From Methylophilus aquaticus (lineage in GTDB: Bacteria > Pseudomonadota > Gammaproteobacteria > Burkholderiales > Methylophilaceae): a stretch of DNA of 64,000 bases. Positions 52,846 through 61,231 of the stretch are shown in pieces; position 1 is the stretch's first letter; every line of letters begins with the position of its first letter. A model generated the notes under the pieces. The model searched no databases. It was not told the origin of the DNA and saw only the letters and a program-made list of their open reading frames with translations. The translations under genes and the position numbers were made by a program. The stretch is taken from assembly GCF_030769565.1 (NCBI RefSeq), contig NZ_JAVCAP010000031.1, positions 62,001 through 126,000 on the forward strand, read 5' to 3'.

Positions 52846-54969
52846 ATGCCGACTTTTCTGCTGTGCCTTTTCATCCTCTTTTCTACTTCTTCTCATGCAG
52901 CAGAGATTGAGCAAGAAGTCTTGACTCGTTTTAATCAGGGCAAGACACAAGATTTGATTGTTGAGTTTGATGATACGGCTGTTAACAAAAGCCTGGTCGA
53001 AACGCGCGTAAAAAAGCGGCTGAAGACGGATAACGACGATGTGTTGGTGATGAAGCGCAAGGCTTATGCCTCACTGAAAAGCCAAATGAAAACGCTCGAG
53101 TTGCAGCAGGATATCCAGGCGCTTAAAGACTATCCATATTTGCCATTGAGCTTAAAGCGTTTTAAATCGCTCAGGTCGCTCAAAACCTTCATGGCCAGTG
53201 ACAATATCAAGGCCGTTTATGCCGACAGGTTGATGCACAAGGTGCTCGCACAGAGTTTGCCTTTGATTAATCAACCTGTGGTGAGCCAGGTCAGCTATAA
53301 AGGTGCCGGGTCCACGGTGGTTGTAATTGATGATGGCATCGACTTTACAAAGTCGGCTTTTGGTCCATGTACTGGGGTCGCGACGCCATCGGCTTCATGT
53401 CGGGTTGTGGTGTCAAATACGATTGTCAATTCTGGCACTGTGAATACAGACACCAGTCATGGCACCAATGTTGCAGCTACAGTGTTGGGTGTTGCACCAG
53501 AGGCCAGAATCGCAGCAATCAATGTGTTCAATGATGCAGGGGGCGCCTATTCAAGCGATATTTTAAGTGCTATCAACTGGGCAATTGCCAATCGCTCGAC
53601 TTACAATATTGTGGCGATTAATATGAGTTTGGGCGCTTCTGATAAAAATACCAGTGCTTGTCAGTTCAATCCTTTTACCAGCCCCATACAGCGCGCAAAA
53701 GATGCTGGAATCAATGTAGTGGTCGCCTCCGGCAATGATGGCTATCTGGATGGCATCAGTTCACCCGCCTGCGCACCGGCTGCAATTTCAGTCGGGGCTG
53801 TTTACGATAGTAATGTCGGTGGCCTTGCCTACAGCAGTTGTACTGATATGACTTCGGCAGCTGATAAAGTTACTTGTTTTTCAAACAGTGCCAATTATTT
53901 AACCCTGTTGGCGCCGGGTGCTTTAATCACCGCTGCGGGGATCACAATGGCGGGTACTTCTCAAGCGTCTCCGCATGTGGCCGGTGCAGTGGCCGTTCTG
54001 CGGTCAGCCTTTGCCAATGAAACAGCAGATCAAATTCAAACGCGCTTGATCAGCTTTGGCAAAAGTGTCGCTGACAGCCGTAATAATATCGTCACACCCA
54101 GACTGAATTTAAGCGCTTCGGCGTGTCCGCCAAATGATTCTTTCTTTACCCCTACGCTGATGAATGACGCTTCTGGCAGCATCAGTGGCACCAATGTGCT
54201 TGCCACTGCTGAAGTGGGCGAGCCCGCCCATGCAAACCTGGATGCCAAAAATACCGTATGGTTACAGTGGACTGCGCCAGCGTCTGGTCAAATGACATTA
54301 AGTGTGACGGGCAATCTTGCAGCTCCTCGGCTGGCCGTCTATACAGGGACGGCAATCAATGCATTGACCACTAAAGTGAAAACCAATAACGCGAATACCC
54401 CGCTTTATTTTCAAGTGGTCTCGGGAACACAGTACAAGATTGCACTGAATACCAATGCTTCAGAGGCTGGCAATTATCAACTGCAGTGGCAATTGAATAC
54501 GCAGGCAAACGCCAATTTATCCGTTGCTTTTAGTGGCCCTAACCAAGCGCCGGCATTGGGAACGCCTTATCTTTACACCTTAAGCGTTGCTAACGCCGGA
54601 CCTGCGAATGCCACCAATATCGCCGTGCAACTGGCCTTGCCTGATGGCGCAGACTTTATCAATGCCGATCAGCGTTGCCAACTGGTGAGTCGAACACTGA
54701 CTTGCAGTGTTACACAGTTAAATGCAGGGGATGCAAGCAGCTTTGAGATCACTCTGTCGTGGAACAAGGTTGTGGATGTGCCTCCGCTGGTGATCACAGT
54801 GAATTCGGATTTGGCCGATGCTGACACCAGCAATAACTCGGCGACATTTACGCTACCAAAAGACCCACATACAGATGTAATCGATGTGCCGACCCTCCCT
54901 GAATGGGGGCTAATCATCATGGCGTTGATGTTTGTTTTCCTCAATCGAAGAGACATCAAGCGTTTCTAA
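52846..54969 (+). CDS. Subtilisin-like (S8) serine protease with IPTL-CTERM sorting tail
   Basis: From MPTFLLCLFILFSTSSHAA the protein has 707 residues. After the signal peptide comes an inhibitor-type propeptide (about residues 20-120). The S8 domain has Asp in VVVIDDGIDF (about residue 162), His in DTSHGTNVA (about 204) and Ser in GTSQASPHVAGA (about 370). A beta-rich region, possibly pre-peptidase C-terminal-like, is followed by a DUF11-type domain (TYTLSVANAGPANATNIAV-like strand pattern). The C-terminus is VPTLPEWGLIIMALMFVFLNRR..., the motif-helix-basic tail of IPTL-CTERM substrates. The genes for exosortase H and its partner lie directly upstream. Stretch 52625-52845 has no convincing gene. 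Confidence 0.92.
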   Translation: MPTFLLCLFILFSTSSHAAEIEQEVLTRFNQGKTQDLIVEFDDTAVNKSLVETRVKKRLKTDNDDVLVMKRKAYASLKSQMKTLELQQDIQALKDYPYLPLSLKRFKSLRSLKTFMASDNIKAVYADRLMHKVLAQSLPLINQPVVSQVSYKGAGSTVVVIDDGIDFTKSAFGPCTGVATPSASCRVVVSNTIVNSGTVNTDTSHGTNVAATVLGVAPEARIAAINVFNDAGGAYSSDILSAINWAIANRSTYNIVAINMSLGASDKNTSACQFNPFTSPIQRAKDAGINVVVASGNDGYLDGISSPACAPAAISVGAVYDSNVGGLAYSSCTDMTSAADKVTCFSNSANYLTLLAPGALITAAGITMAGTSQASPHVAGAVAVLRSAFANETADQIQTRLISFGKSVADSRNNIVTPRLNLSASACPPNDSFFTPTLMNDASGSISGTNVLATAEVGEPAHANLDAKNTVWLQWTAPASGQMTLSVTGNLAAPRLAVYTGTAINALTTKVKTNNANTPLYFQVVSGTQYKIALNTNASEAGNYQLQWQLNTQANANLSVAFSGPNQAPALGTPYLYTLSVANAGPANATNIAVQLALPDGADFINADQRCQLVSRTLTCSVTQLNAGDASSFEITLSWNKVVDVPPLVITVNSDLADADTSNNSATFTLPKDPHTDVIDVPTLPEWGLIIMALMFVFLNRRDIKRF

Positions 54970-55063
54970 TATGCTCTTTTCTTTTGTTCACGGCTGCATT
55001 TCTTGCACGCTTAATTAAACGCGCTAAGGTATCATTACGACTGTATTTTAAAGAATCAGTTTA

Positions 55064-57028
55064 ATGAACGTATTTTACGAAGAAGACGGTGGCTTCAAAA
55101 TCGCTTCCATCATGACCGAGGCTGATAGCAGCCTGCAAGTCGAATCCGGCACTGGCAAACGCAGCAAAATCAAAGTGGCGAATGTGCTGATGCGATTTGA
55201 AGGCACGCTGGCCGGGTTCATGGAGGCTGCACAGGCCGAAGCCGAAACCCTGGATACCGGCTTTTTGTGGGAGTGCTGCAGCGAGCCGGAGTTTGGGTTT
55301 GAGGCACTGGCCGAAGAGTATTACGGTGGCAAGCCAAGCCGTCAGCAGGCCGCTGCCATCGCGCTTAAACTGCAAAGCGCGCCCATGTATTTTTACCGCA
55401 AGGGCAAGGGCCGCTATAAAGCCGCTCCGGAAGAAACCTTAAAAGCCGCCATGGCTGGCATGGAGAAAAAACGCCAGCAAGCCGAATTTGTGGCACAGAT
55501 GGTCGAACAGCTTAAAGCGCAACAGTTACCTGAGAGTATGCTGGCCAAACTGGATCAGTTGCTCTACGCGCCGGATAAAAATGCGCTGGAATGGAAAGCA
55601 CTGGATCAGGCCGCGGCCGAGCTGAAGCAATTGCCGATTCAGGTATTGTTTGCCGCCGGGGCCTTGCATTCGGTGCATGATTACCATCTGGGGGCGTTTT
55701 TACGCGAATACTTCCCGCATGGGGATGTATTCCCTACATTCAGTCTGGCCAGCCTGCCGGAGGCTTTGCCTATCGCTGAGGTACAGGCATTCAGTATTGA
55801 TGACAGTACCACCACCGAGATTGACGATGCTTTGTCAGTCACCGTGCTAGCCAATGGCAATACGCAAGTGGGCATCCATATTGCAGCGCCTGCGCTGGGC
55901 ATTACCGCACATGAGGCGCTGGATAATGAGGTGATGAAGCGCTTGTCCACGGTCTATATGCCGGGGCATAAGATTACCATGTTGCCTGAAGCGGCCATTC
56001 GTCCGTTCAGCCTCGATGCCGGGCAAACAAAGCCAGCACTGTCCCTTTATCTTGAAGTCGCCCCTGATTTGACGGTGGTGCAGCAGCACAGCCGCCTGGA
56101 ACAGGTGCATATCGTCGAAAACTTGCGGCATGATACGCTGGAACCCTATTTTAACGAGCAAACGCTGGAAGCCGACAGTGGCCACCCATTCTGGTCCAAG
56201 CTGGTCTATTTATTCCGGTTTGCCGAAAGCCTGGAAAAAGCGCGGGGCAAATATGATCCCACCCGCCCGCCACAGGTCGATTACAACTTTTATGTCACAG
56301 ATGGTCTCGTCCGTATCATCAACCGCCAGCGTGGTTCCCCCATGGATAAACTGGTGGCAGAACTGATGATTGCCGCCAACAGCCAGTGGGGCGCTGTGCT
56401 GGCTGAACATGGCGTGCCGGGGATCTACCGGGCGCAAAATGGTGGCAAGGTCTATATGACGACCAAAGCTGAAGGCCATCAAGGCCTGGGCGTGGCACAG
56501 TATGCGTGGTGTACCTCGCCATTGCGGCGGGCGGTTGATTTGATTAACCAGCGGCAATTGATTGCAGTCTTAAGCCTGACGCCGCCGACTTATCCGGCAG
56601 GCTCGGATGAAATCGTCGGCCATATGCGCAATTTTGACCAAACCTATAATGCCTATAACGAGTTTCAAACCCGTATGGAGCGCTACTGGTGCCTGCAATA
56701 CCTGATTCAGGAAAACATTGCCGAAGTCGATGCCACGGTCTGGCGCGAGAATCTGGTGCGGCTGGATGGCTTGCCTTACATGACGAAAGTGCACAGCCTG
56801 CCAGCCATGAAACCCGGCAGCAAGGTACGGCTGACGGTACAAAAAGTGGATACGCTGCTGATGGAACTGGACTGCAAATTCTTGCGGGTGCTTGAAGAGC
56901 CTGCGGGTGCTGTGGTGGATGAGCGTCTGGATATGGCTGATGATATGCTGGCTGGAGACCCTGCAGTGGTGCAAGAGCCTGAGGCAACTGCCCAAATTGC
57001 AGTGGCGGGTGAGGCGGGTAATGTTTAA
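55064..57028 (+). CDS. RNase II/RNB-domain exoribonuclease family protein
   Basis: This 654-residue protein has the RNB domain with FSIDDSTTTEIDDALSV (metal-binding aspartates, about residues 244-260), MPGHKITMLPE near residue 303 and AQYAWCTSPLRRAVDLINQRQLI near residue 480. The N-terminus is a helical region unlike the cold-shock domains of RNase R. The short C-terminal OB-like part ends in a low-complexity acidic tail. It degrades RNA 3' to 5' by family. The stop overlaps the start of the spermidine-synthase-like gene (eight bases), so they are coupled. Confidence 0.88.
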   Translation: MNVFYEEDGGFKIASIMTEADSSLQVESGTGKRSKIKVANVLMRFEGTLAGFMEAAQAEAETLDTGFLWECCSEPEFGFEALAEEYYGGKPSRQQAAAIALKLQSAPMYFYRKGKGRYKAAPEETLKAAMAGMEKKRQQAEFVAQMVEQLKAQQLPESMLAKLDQLLYAPDKNALEWKALDQAAAELKQLPIQVLFAAGALHSVHDYHLGAFLREYFPHGDVFPTFSLASLPEALPIAEVQAFSIDDSTTTEIDDALSVTVLANGNTQVGIHIAAPALGITAHEALDNEVMKRLSTVYMPGHKITMLPEAAIRPFSLDAGQTKPALSLYLEVAPDLTVVQQHSRLEQVHIVENLRHDTLEPYFNEQTLEADSGHPFWSKLVYLFRFAESLEKARGKYDPTRPPQVDYNFYVTDGLVRIINRQRGSPMDKLVAELMIAANSQWGAVLAEHGVPGIYRAQNGGKVYMTTKAEGHQGLGVAQYAWCTSPLRRAVDLINQRQLIAVLSLTPPTYPAGSDEIVGHMRNFDQTYNAYNEFQTRMERYWCLQYLIQENIAEVDATVWRENLVRLDGLPYMTKVHSLPAMKPGSKVRLTVQKVDTLLMELDCKFLRVLEEPAGAVVDERLDMADDMLAGDPAVVQEPEATAQIAVAGEAGNV

Positions 57029-57812
57029 ATTTAATCGCAAAATACACAAAGCGGTGTCCGACCACGAGATGGTTGAAGTGACCGAAATTGATGGCATCCG
57101 CTCACTGCATTTGGGCTCGCCGACCATCCAGAGCAGCATGAAGGTGAAAGACCCTTACGCGCTGGTGCTGGCGTATTCATGGGGCATGCTGAGTAGCCTG
57201 CTGTTCAAACCGGACTGCAAGCAAGCCATTCTGGTCGGGCTGGGTGGCGGTTCGATTGCGAAATATGTGTGGAAGTATTGTCCGGATATCCGGCAAACCG
57301 TGATTGAGCTGAATGCCCAGGTGATTGCGGTGGCCCGCAGCCACTTTTTTGTGCCCGAAGATGATCAAACAATGACCATTATCGAAGGCGATGGCATTGC
57401 CTATGTGCAACAGCATCCCGGCAGTTGCGACTGGCTGATGATGGATGCCTTTGGCAGCAACGGTTTACCGCCAGATTTCTGCACACAAACCTTTTTTGAT
57501 GACTGTGCGGAAGCCTTGACGCCGGATGGTTTGATGGCGATTAATTTGTGGGGCTCGGATAAAAACTTTGATGTGTATATGCAGCGCATGGAACAATCAT
57601 TTGACCAGCGTGTGCTGATGATGCCCACCGGCAAGCCCGGCAACATCATCGTGTTTGGCTTTAAACCAGAGTTGCCGGTGCCCGGCCTCGCTACCTTGCG
57701 CAAGCGCGCGCAGATCGCCATGCAAACGCATGCGATTGATTTTCTCGACTTAATCGACCGCTTGCAGGGCGCCAATCCTAACAACGGTCAAACTTTTAGT
57801 ATCGGTCCATAA
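57021..57812 (+). CDS. Spermidine-synthase-fold (SAM-binding) protein
   Basis: The frame from MFKFNRKIHKAVSDHEM has 263 residues. It has the SAM/decarboxylated-SAM site AILVGLGGGSIAKYVWKY (about residue 70), the acidic VIELNAQVIAVAR at the end of strand 2 and the catalytic-region DWLMMDAFGSNGLP near residue 140. This is the polyamine aminopropyltransferase fold. Substrate and activity are not evident, since the N-terminal putrescine-binding part is short. It is coupled with the RNase II-like gene and followed after one base by the methyltransferase gene. Confidence 0.85.
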   Translation: MFKFNRKIHKAVSDHEMVEVTEIDGIRSLHLGSPTIQSSMKVKDPYALVLAYSWGMLSSLLFKPDCKQAILVGLGGGSIAKYVWKYCPDIRQTVIELNAQVIAVARSHFFVPEDDQTMTIIEGDGIAYVQQHPGSCDWLMMDAFGSNGLPPDFCTQTFFDDCAEALTPDGLMAINLWGSDKNFDVYMQRMEQSFDQRVLMMPTGKPGNIIVFGFKPELPVPGLATLRKRAQIAMQTHAIDFLDLIDRLQGANPNNGQTFSIGP

Positions 57813-57813
57813 C

Positions 57814-58983
57814 ATGTTGAATCAATATTTTGCCACCTGTCCACGCGGTTTAGAAACCTTGCTGGTCGATGAACTCAAACAGAGTGGTGCCAAAGAAATC
57901 AAAGTCACCGATGGTGGTGCCAGCTTTGCTGGCGAACTGGCGGTGGTCTATCACGCCAATCTGCATTCACGCGTCGCTACGCGCATTTTGATGCAAGTGG
58001 GCCGCGGTCAGTATAAGACCGAAGATGACCTCTATCAGGGCGCCTTTAAAATCAACTGGCCCAACTGGTTTGATGTCAAACATGCGTTTATGGTCAAGGT
58101 CACCGCCGTACGCTGCCCGCTGAAAAGCCTGGAGTTTGTCACCTTGCGCGTCAAAGACGCCGTGTGCGACAAGTTCCGCCAGGCCGTGGGCAGCCGCCCC
58201 AATATCGATACGCGTGAACCGGCTGTGCGCGTGCACGTCTACCTCACCGCAGATAGCTACCAATTGTATGTCGATACCTCCGGCAACCCCTTGTACCAGC
58301 GCGGCAACCGCAAAAACAGTATTGAAGCGCCGCTACGCGAAAACCTGGCCGCCGGCATTCTCAAGCTGATTGGCTGGAAACCCGGCCAGACCTTGCTCGA
58401 CCCGATGTGCGGCAGTGGCACATTTTTGCTCGAAGCCGTGATGATGGCCCTCAACATCGCACCTGGCCTGTATCGCAGTTTTGGCTTTGAAAAACTCAAA
58501 AACTTTGAGTCAGACACCTTCAAGAAAATCAAAAATGCAGCGACCAAAGCCGTCAAGCCGCTGTCTTTTCAAAAGATTTATGGCTCAGACCTTGATTTGC
58601 GCGCAGTGCGCATCACCAAGCAAAACCTGAGTGAAGCGGGCTGGCTGGAAGCCGTGCAAATCACGCATACCGATTTCAATAGCCTGGTGCCGCCTGCCGA
58701 GCCCGGTATTCTGGTGGCTAACCCGCCTTATGGCGTTCGAATCGGTGAGGATGACACCCTGGCTGCGCTGTATCCCTTAATGGCTGCCACGCTCAAACAA
58801 AAACTGGCGGGCTGGAACACTTACTTTTTGACCAATGACTTGCGCATGCCCAAACTGATGCGTTTAAGCCCCAGCAAAAAAACGCCGCTGTTTAACGGTC
58901 CGCTGGAGTGCCGTTTGTTTGAGATTAAAATGGTGGCAGGCAGCAACCGTAAAGATAAAGACGACGCTAAAGCTGCGGAATAA
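57814..58983 (+). CDS. rlmL: 23S rRNA m2G methyltransferase, RlmL type (THUMP + MTase)
   Basis: This 389-residue protein has an N-terminal THUMP domain (YFATCPRGLETLLVDEL, then YQGAFKINWPNWF) and a methyltransferase domain. LDPMCGSGTFLLEA lies near residue 192, GSDLDLRAVRIT follows near residue 254 and the catalytic NPPYGVRIGEDDTL near residue 306. It corresponds to the N-terminal half of E. coli RlmKL, which makes m2G2445; the m7G-forming RlmK half is absent. The gene is part of a three-gene operon with RNase-like and spermidine-synthase-like proteins, which fits RNA metabolism. Confidence 0.88.
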   Translation: MLNQYFATCPRGLETLLVDELKQSGAKEIKVTDGGASFAGELAVVYHANLHSRVATRILMQVGRGQYKTEDDLYQGAFKINWPNWFDVKHAFMVKVTAVRCPLKSLEFVTLRVKDAVCDKFRQAVGSRPNIDTREPAVRVHVYLTADSYQLYVDTSGNPLYQRGNRKNSIEAPLRENLAAGILKLIGWKPGQTLLDPMCGSGTFLLEAVMMALNIAPGLYRSFGFEKLKNFESDTFKKIKNAATKAVKPLSFQKIYGSDLDLRAVRITKQNLSEAGWLEAVQITHTDFNSLVPPAEPGILVANPPYGVRIGEDDTLAALYPLMAATLKQKLAGWNTYFLTNDLRMPKLMRLSPSKKTPLFNGPLECRLFEIKMVAGSNRKDKDDAKAAE

Positions 58984-59141
58984 CCTTGAAAATGCCCCTT
59001 GGATAAACACACATTTTTTAATTGTGAACCCACCGATGCACGCAGAAATCCCAACAGCAACTGGATGCGTAAACACAGCACTCATCGGATTTATCAGCGG
59101 TTGACTGGGGTTTTATCGGCAGTAAATTTTTTGGAAACCCT

Positions 59142-59495
59142 ATGACAGACACCATCAATGCATTACGTGCCCGGATCAACCAGTTTGTAGAAGAACGTGA
59201 CTGGGCACAGTTTCATTCTCCGAAAAACCTGGCCATGGCCATGATTGTCGAAGCAGCAGAAGTGGTTGAGCATTTTCAATGGATGACAGAAGCCGACAGC
59301 CGTGCGCTGGATGCCGAGACCCGCGAGAAAGTAGGGCAGGAGTTGGCCGATACCTTTGTGTATTTGTTGCGCATCGCCGAAGTCTGCGGCATTGACCTGA
59401 TTCAGGCCACCCATGCCAAAATTGATTTGAATGCGCAGAAATATCCGGTCGAGAAGTGCCGGGGAAGCAATGCCAAATATACAGAGTATCAATAG
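59142..59495 (+). CDS. MazG-like nucleotide pyrophosphohydrolase
   Basis: The 117-residue protein has the all-alpha NTP-pyrophosphatase motif EAAEVVEHFQW (EExxE-like, about residues 36-46) and ELADTFVYLLRIAEVCGIDL (ExxD helix, about residues 67-86). Size and pattern place it in the short single-domain MazG/RS21-C6 group, which hydrolyses (d)NTPs such as modified dCTP to monophosphates. It is monocistronic by position. Confidence 0.88.
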   Translation: MTDTINALRARINQFVEERDWAQFHSPKNLAMAMIVEAAEVVEHFQWMTEADSRALDAETREKVGQELADTFVYLLRIAEVCGIDLIQATHAKIDLNAQKYPVEKCRGSNAKYTEYQ

Positions 59496-59593
59496 CCTTG
59501 AGATTGAGTCGTGACGTGAGGCAGGTAATGATGCCCTTGCCGTTATTCACAAATCATTAACACAGGTTGTTTGCAGGGCCTCACTCCAGATGA

Positions 59594-59612
59594 TAGAATG
59601 CGAATCATTATC
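59594..59612. promoter_or_regulatory. Fur box upstream of the third FecIR locus
   Basis: TAGAATGCGAATCATTATC matches the 19-base Fur consensus at 15 positions by hand count and ends 18 bases before the sigma gene ATG. Iron repression of this FecI operon follows directly from this placement. Confidence 0.75.
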
Positions 59613-59630
59613 ATTTGCATGGATGAATAG

Positions 59631-60149
59631 ATGCTCACCCCGGTACAATCTGCTGAATTTGACAGGCTCTACCTTGGACATCATGCATGGTTACAACGCT
59701 GGTTTTGTAAAAAACTCGGTTGCACTTTCCAGGCCGCCGATTTAACCCAGGATACTTTTGTGCGTCTATTGCTCAAGCAAGTTGAGCAGCATCATTTCAC
59801 CACGCCACACTTCTATCTGCTCCACATTGCCAAAGGCTTGTTAGTGGATCATTGGCGCAGGCAATCGCTGGAAAAAAGTTATCTTGACGCTTTGCTATTG
59901 CAGGAGCCCTCACAAACCTCTTCACTTGAAGTGCAGGCAATCCTCCTCGAAACCCTGCTGGAGGTGGATGCCATGCTGGATAGTCTGCCATTGAAAGTAC
60001 GCAAGGCATTTTTATTCGCGCAAATTGATGGGTTAACCTATCGGGAAATTGCTGAGTTGCTGACAGTTTCGGAGCGGATGGTAAAAAAGTATATGGCTTC
60101 TGCCATGATGCATTGCCTGCAATACAAGCGAAGCATGGAAATGCTGTAA
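59631..60149 (+). CDS. ECF sigma factor, FecI-like (locus 3)
   Basis: This 172-residue protein has region 2 (CTFQAADLTQDTFVRLL, AKGLLVDHWRRQ) and region 4 (LPLKVRKAFLFAQIDGLTYREIAELLTVSERMVKKYMASAM). A Fur box overlaps the expected promoter. FecR, receptor and PepSY protein genes follow on the same strand, so this is an iron-regulated surface-signalling locus. It differs in sequence from the FecI proteins at 7034 and 12877. Confidence 0.93.
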   Translation: MLTPVQSAEFDRLYLGHHAWLQRWFCKKLGCTFQAADLTQDTFVRLLLKQVEQHHFTTPHFYLLHIAKGLLVDHWRRQSLEKSYLDALLLQEPSQTSSLEVQAILLETLLEVDAMLDSLPLKVRKAFLFAQIDGLTYREIAELLTVSERMVKKYMASAMMHCLQYKRSMEML

Positions 60150-60154
60150 CAGCG

Positions 60155-61153
60155 ATGGGTAAACCAAGCATGCAACTTCCGGAAAATGCAGCGTTACAGC
60201 AAGCAGCAGAGTGGTTTGCCATTTTGCGCAGTGAGCAGGCTAAAGAAACCGATTACCTGGAGTGGAAAGTATGGCTGGACGCCGATACTGCGCACCAGTC
60301 GGCCTGGGTTGAAGTGGAGTCGATTGACGCCACTTTTAAGCATATGGCCGGATCAGGCAATCCGCAGGCCGCTAAATCCGCATTACTCACTCACGCTTCG
60401 GCTTCCCGTCGTCATGCACTCAAAGTATTAAGCCTGACTGGCGTCTCTGTGATCACCGGTCTGGTGGTCAAGCGTTACAGCCCATGGCGGGATTGGCTGA
60501 CCAATGTTGTAGCGACACATAGCGAATATCAAGTAGCGGTTGGCCAGACCAGATTGCTTACCCTTGCTGAAGGCAGCAGGCTTTGGCTCAATACCAACAG
60601 TCATGCCGAGGTGCGCTATAGTTTCGCTTTGCGCCGTATCACGCTGCATACAGGTGAATTATTGATTGCTTCCGCTAAAGATAACTCAGGCATTGATAGA
60701 CCGCTGGTCGTGGATACCATCCATGGCCGTATTACCGCAATCGGCACACGTTTCACCGTCAAGTTGAACACACACGCTACCTATGTTGCAGTATTTGAGG
60801 GGGCAGTGTCAGTGCAAGCAGTTAACTCCGGCAGGGCTCAGGTTTTAAAAGCAGGCGAGCAGCTACAGTTTGATGCGCAAGCAATGCAGGCCATTCAGCC
60901 TGCCGAAAAAGCGCGCGAAGTCTGGACGCGGGGTATTTTGCTGGCTGACAATCGACGCCTTGACGACTTTATGACCGAGGTATCTCGTTACCGCACTGGT
61001 CGCATCATCGTCTCGCCCAAGATCGCACACCTGCGCATCATGGGCGCATTTCCAATCAGCCATACTGATTTGATTCTGACATCCATCGCCGAATCTTTTC
61101 CGGTGACCATCAACCATGTCGGCGGGATGGATATTCAGCTCGTCGAAAAATAA
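60155..61153 (+). CDS. FecR-type anti-sigma/sigma-regulator protein (locus 3)
   Basis: From MGKPSMQLPENAALQQ the protein has 332 residues. The N-terminus has AAEWFAILRSEQ and YLEWKVWLDAD, and a membrane segment lies near residues 105-122 (VLSLTGVSVITGLVV). The periplasmic FecR domain has LAEGSRLWLNTNSHAEV, GTRFTVKLN, FEGAVSVQ and LDDFMTEVSRYRTG. The start is five bases after the sigma stop; an alternative ATG lies five codons later. It should link receptor and sigma factor of this locus. Confidence 0.92.
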   Translation: MGKPSMQLPENAALQQAAEWFAILRSEQAKETDYLEWKVWLDADTAHQSAWVEVESIDATFKHMAGSGNPQAAKSALLTHASASRRHALKVLSLTGVSVITGLVVKRYSPWRDWLTNVVATHSEYQVAVGQTRLLTLAEGSRLWLNTNSHAEVRYSFALRRITLHTGELLIASAKDNSGIDRPLVVDTIHGRITAIGTRFTVKLNTHATYVAVFEGAVSVQAVNSGRAQVLKAGEQLQFDAQAMQAIQPAEKAREVWTRGILLADNRRLDDFMTEVSRYRTGRIIVSPKIAHLRIMGAFPISHTDLILTSIAESFPVTINHVGGMDIQLVEK

Positions 61154-61231
61154 TTTTTTCTCAGGTTCCCTTTTTCTAAACCTGTTCGGTTTAGTGAATG
61201 TAATACAAAAATGTATCCAAGAGGGAACGTC

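Noticed and set aside
52672-52950. 92-codon minus-strand frame before the S8 protease
   Set aside because: It overlaps the protease start on the opposite strand, has no recognisable domain and no ribosome-binding site.
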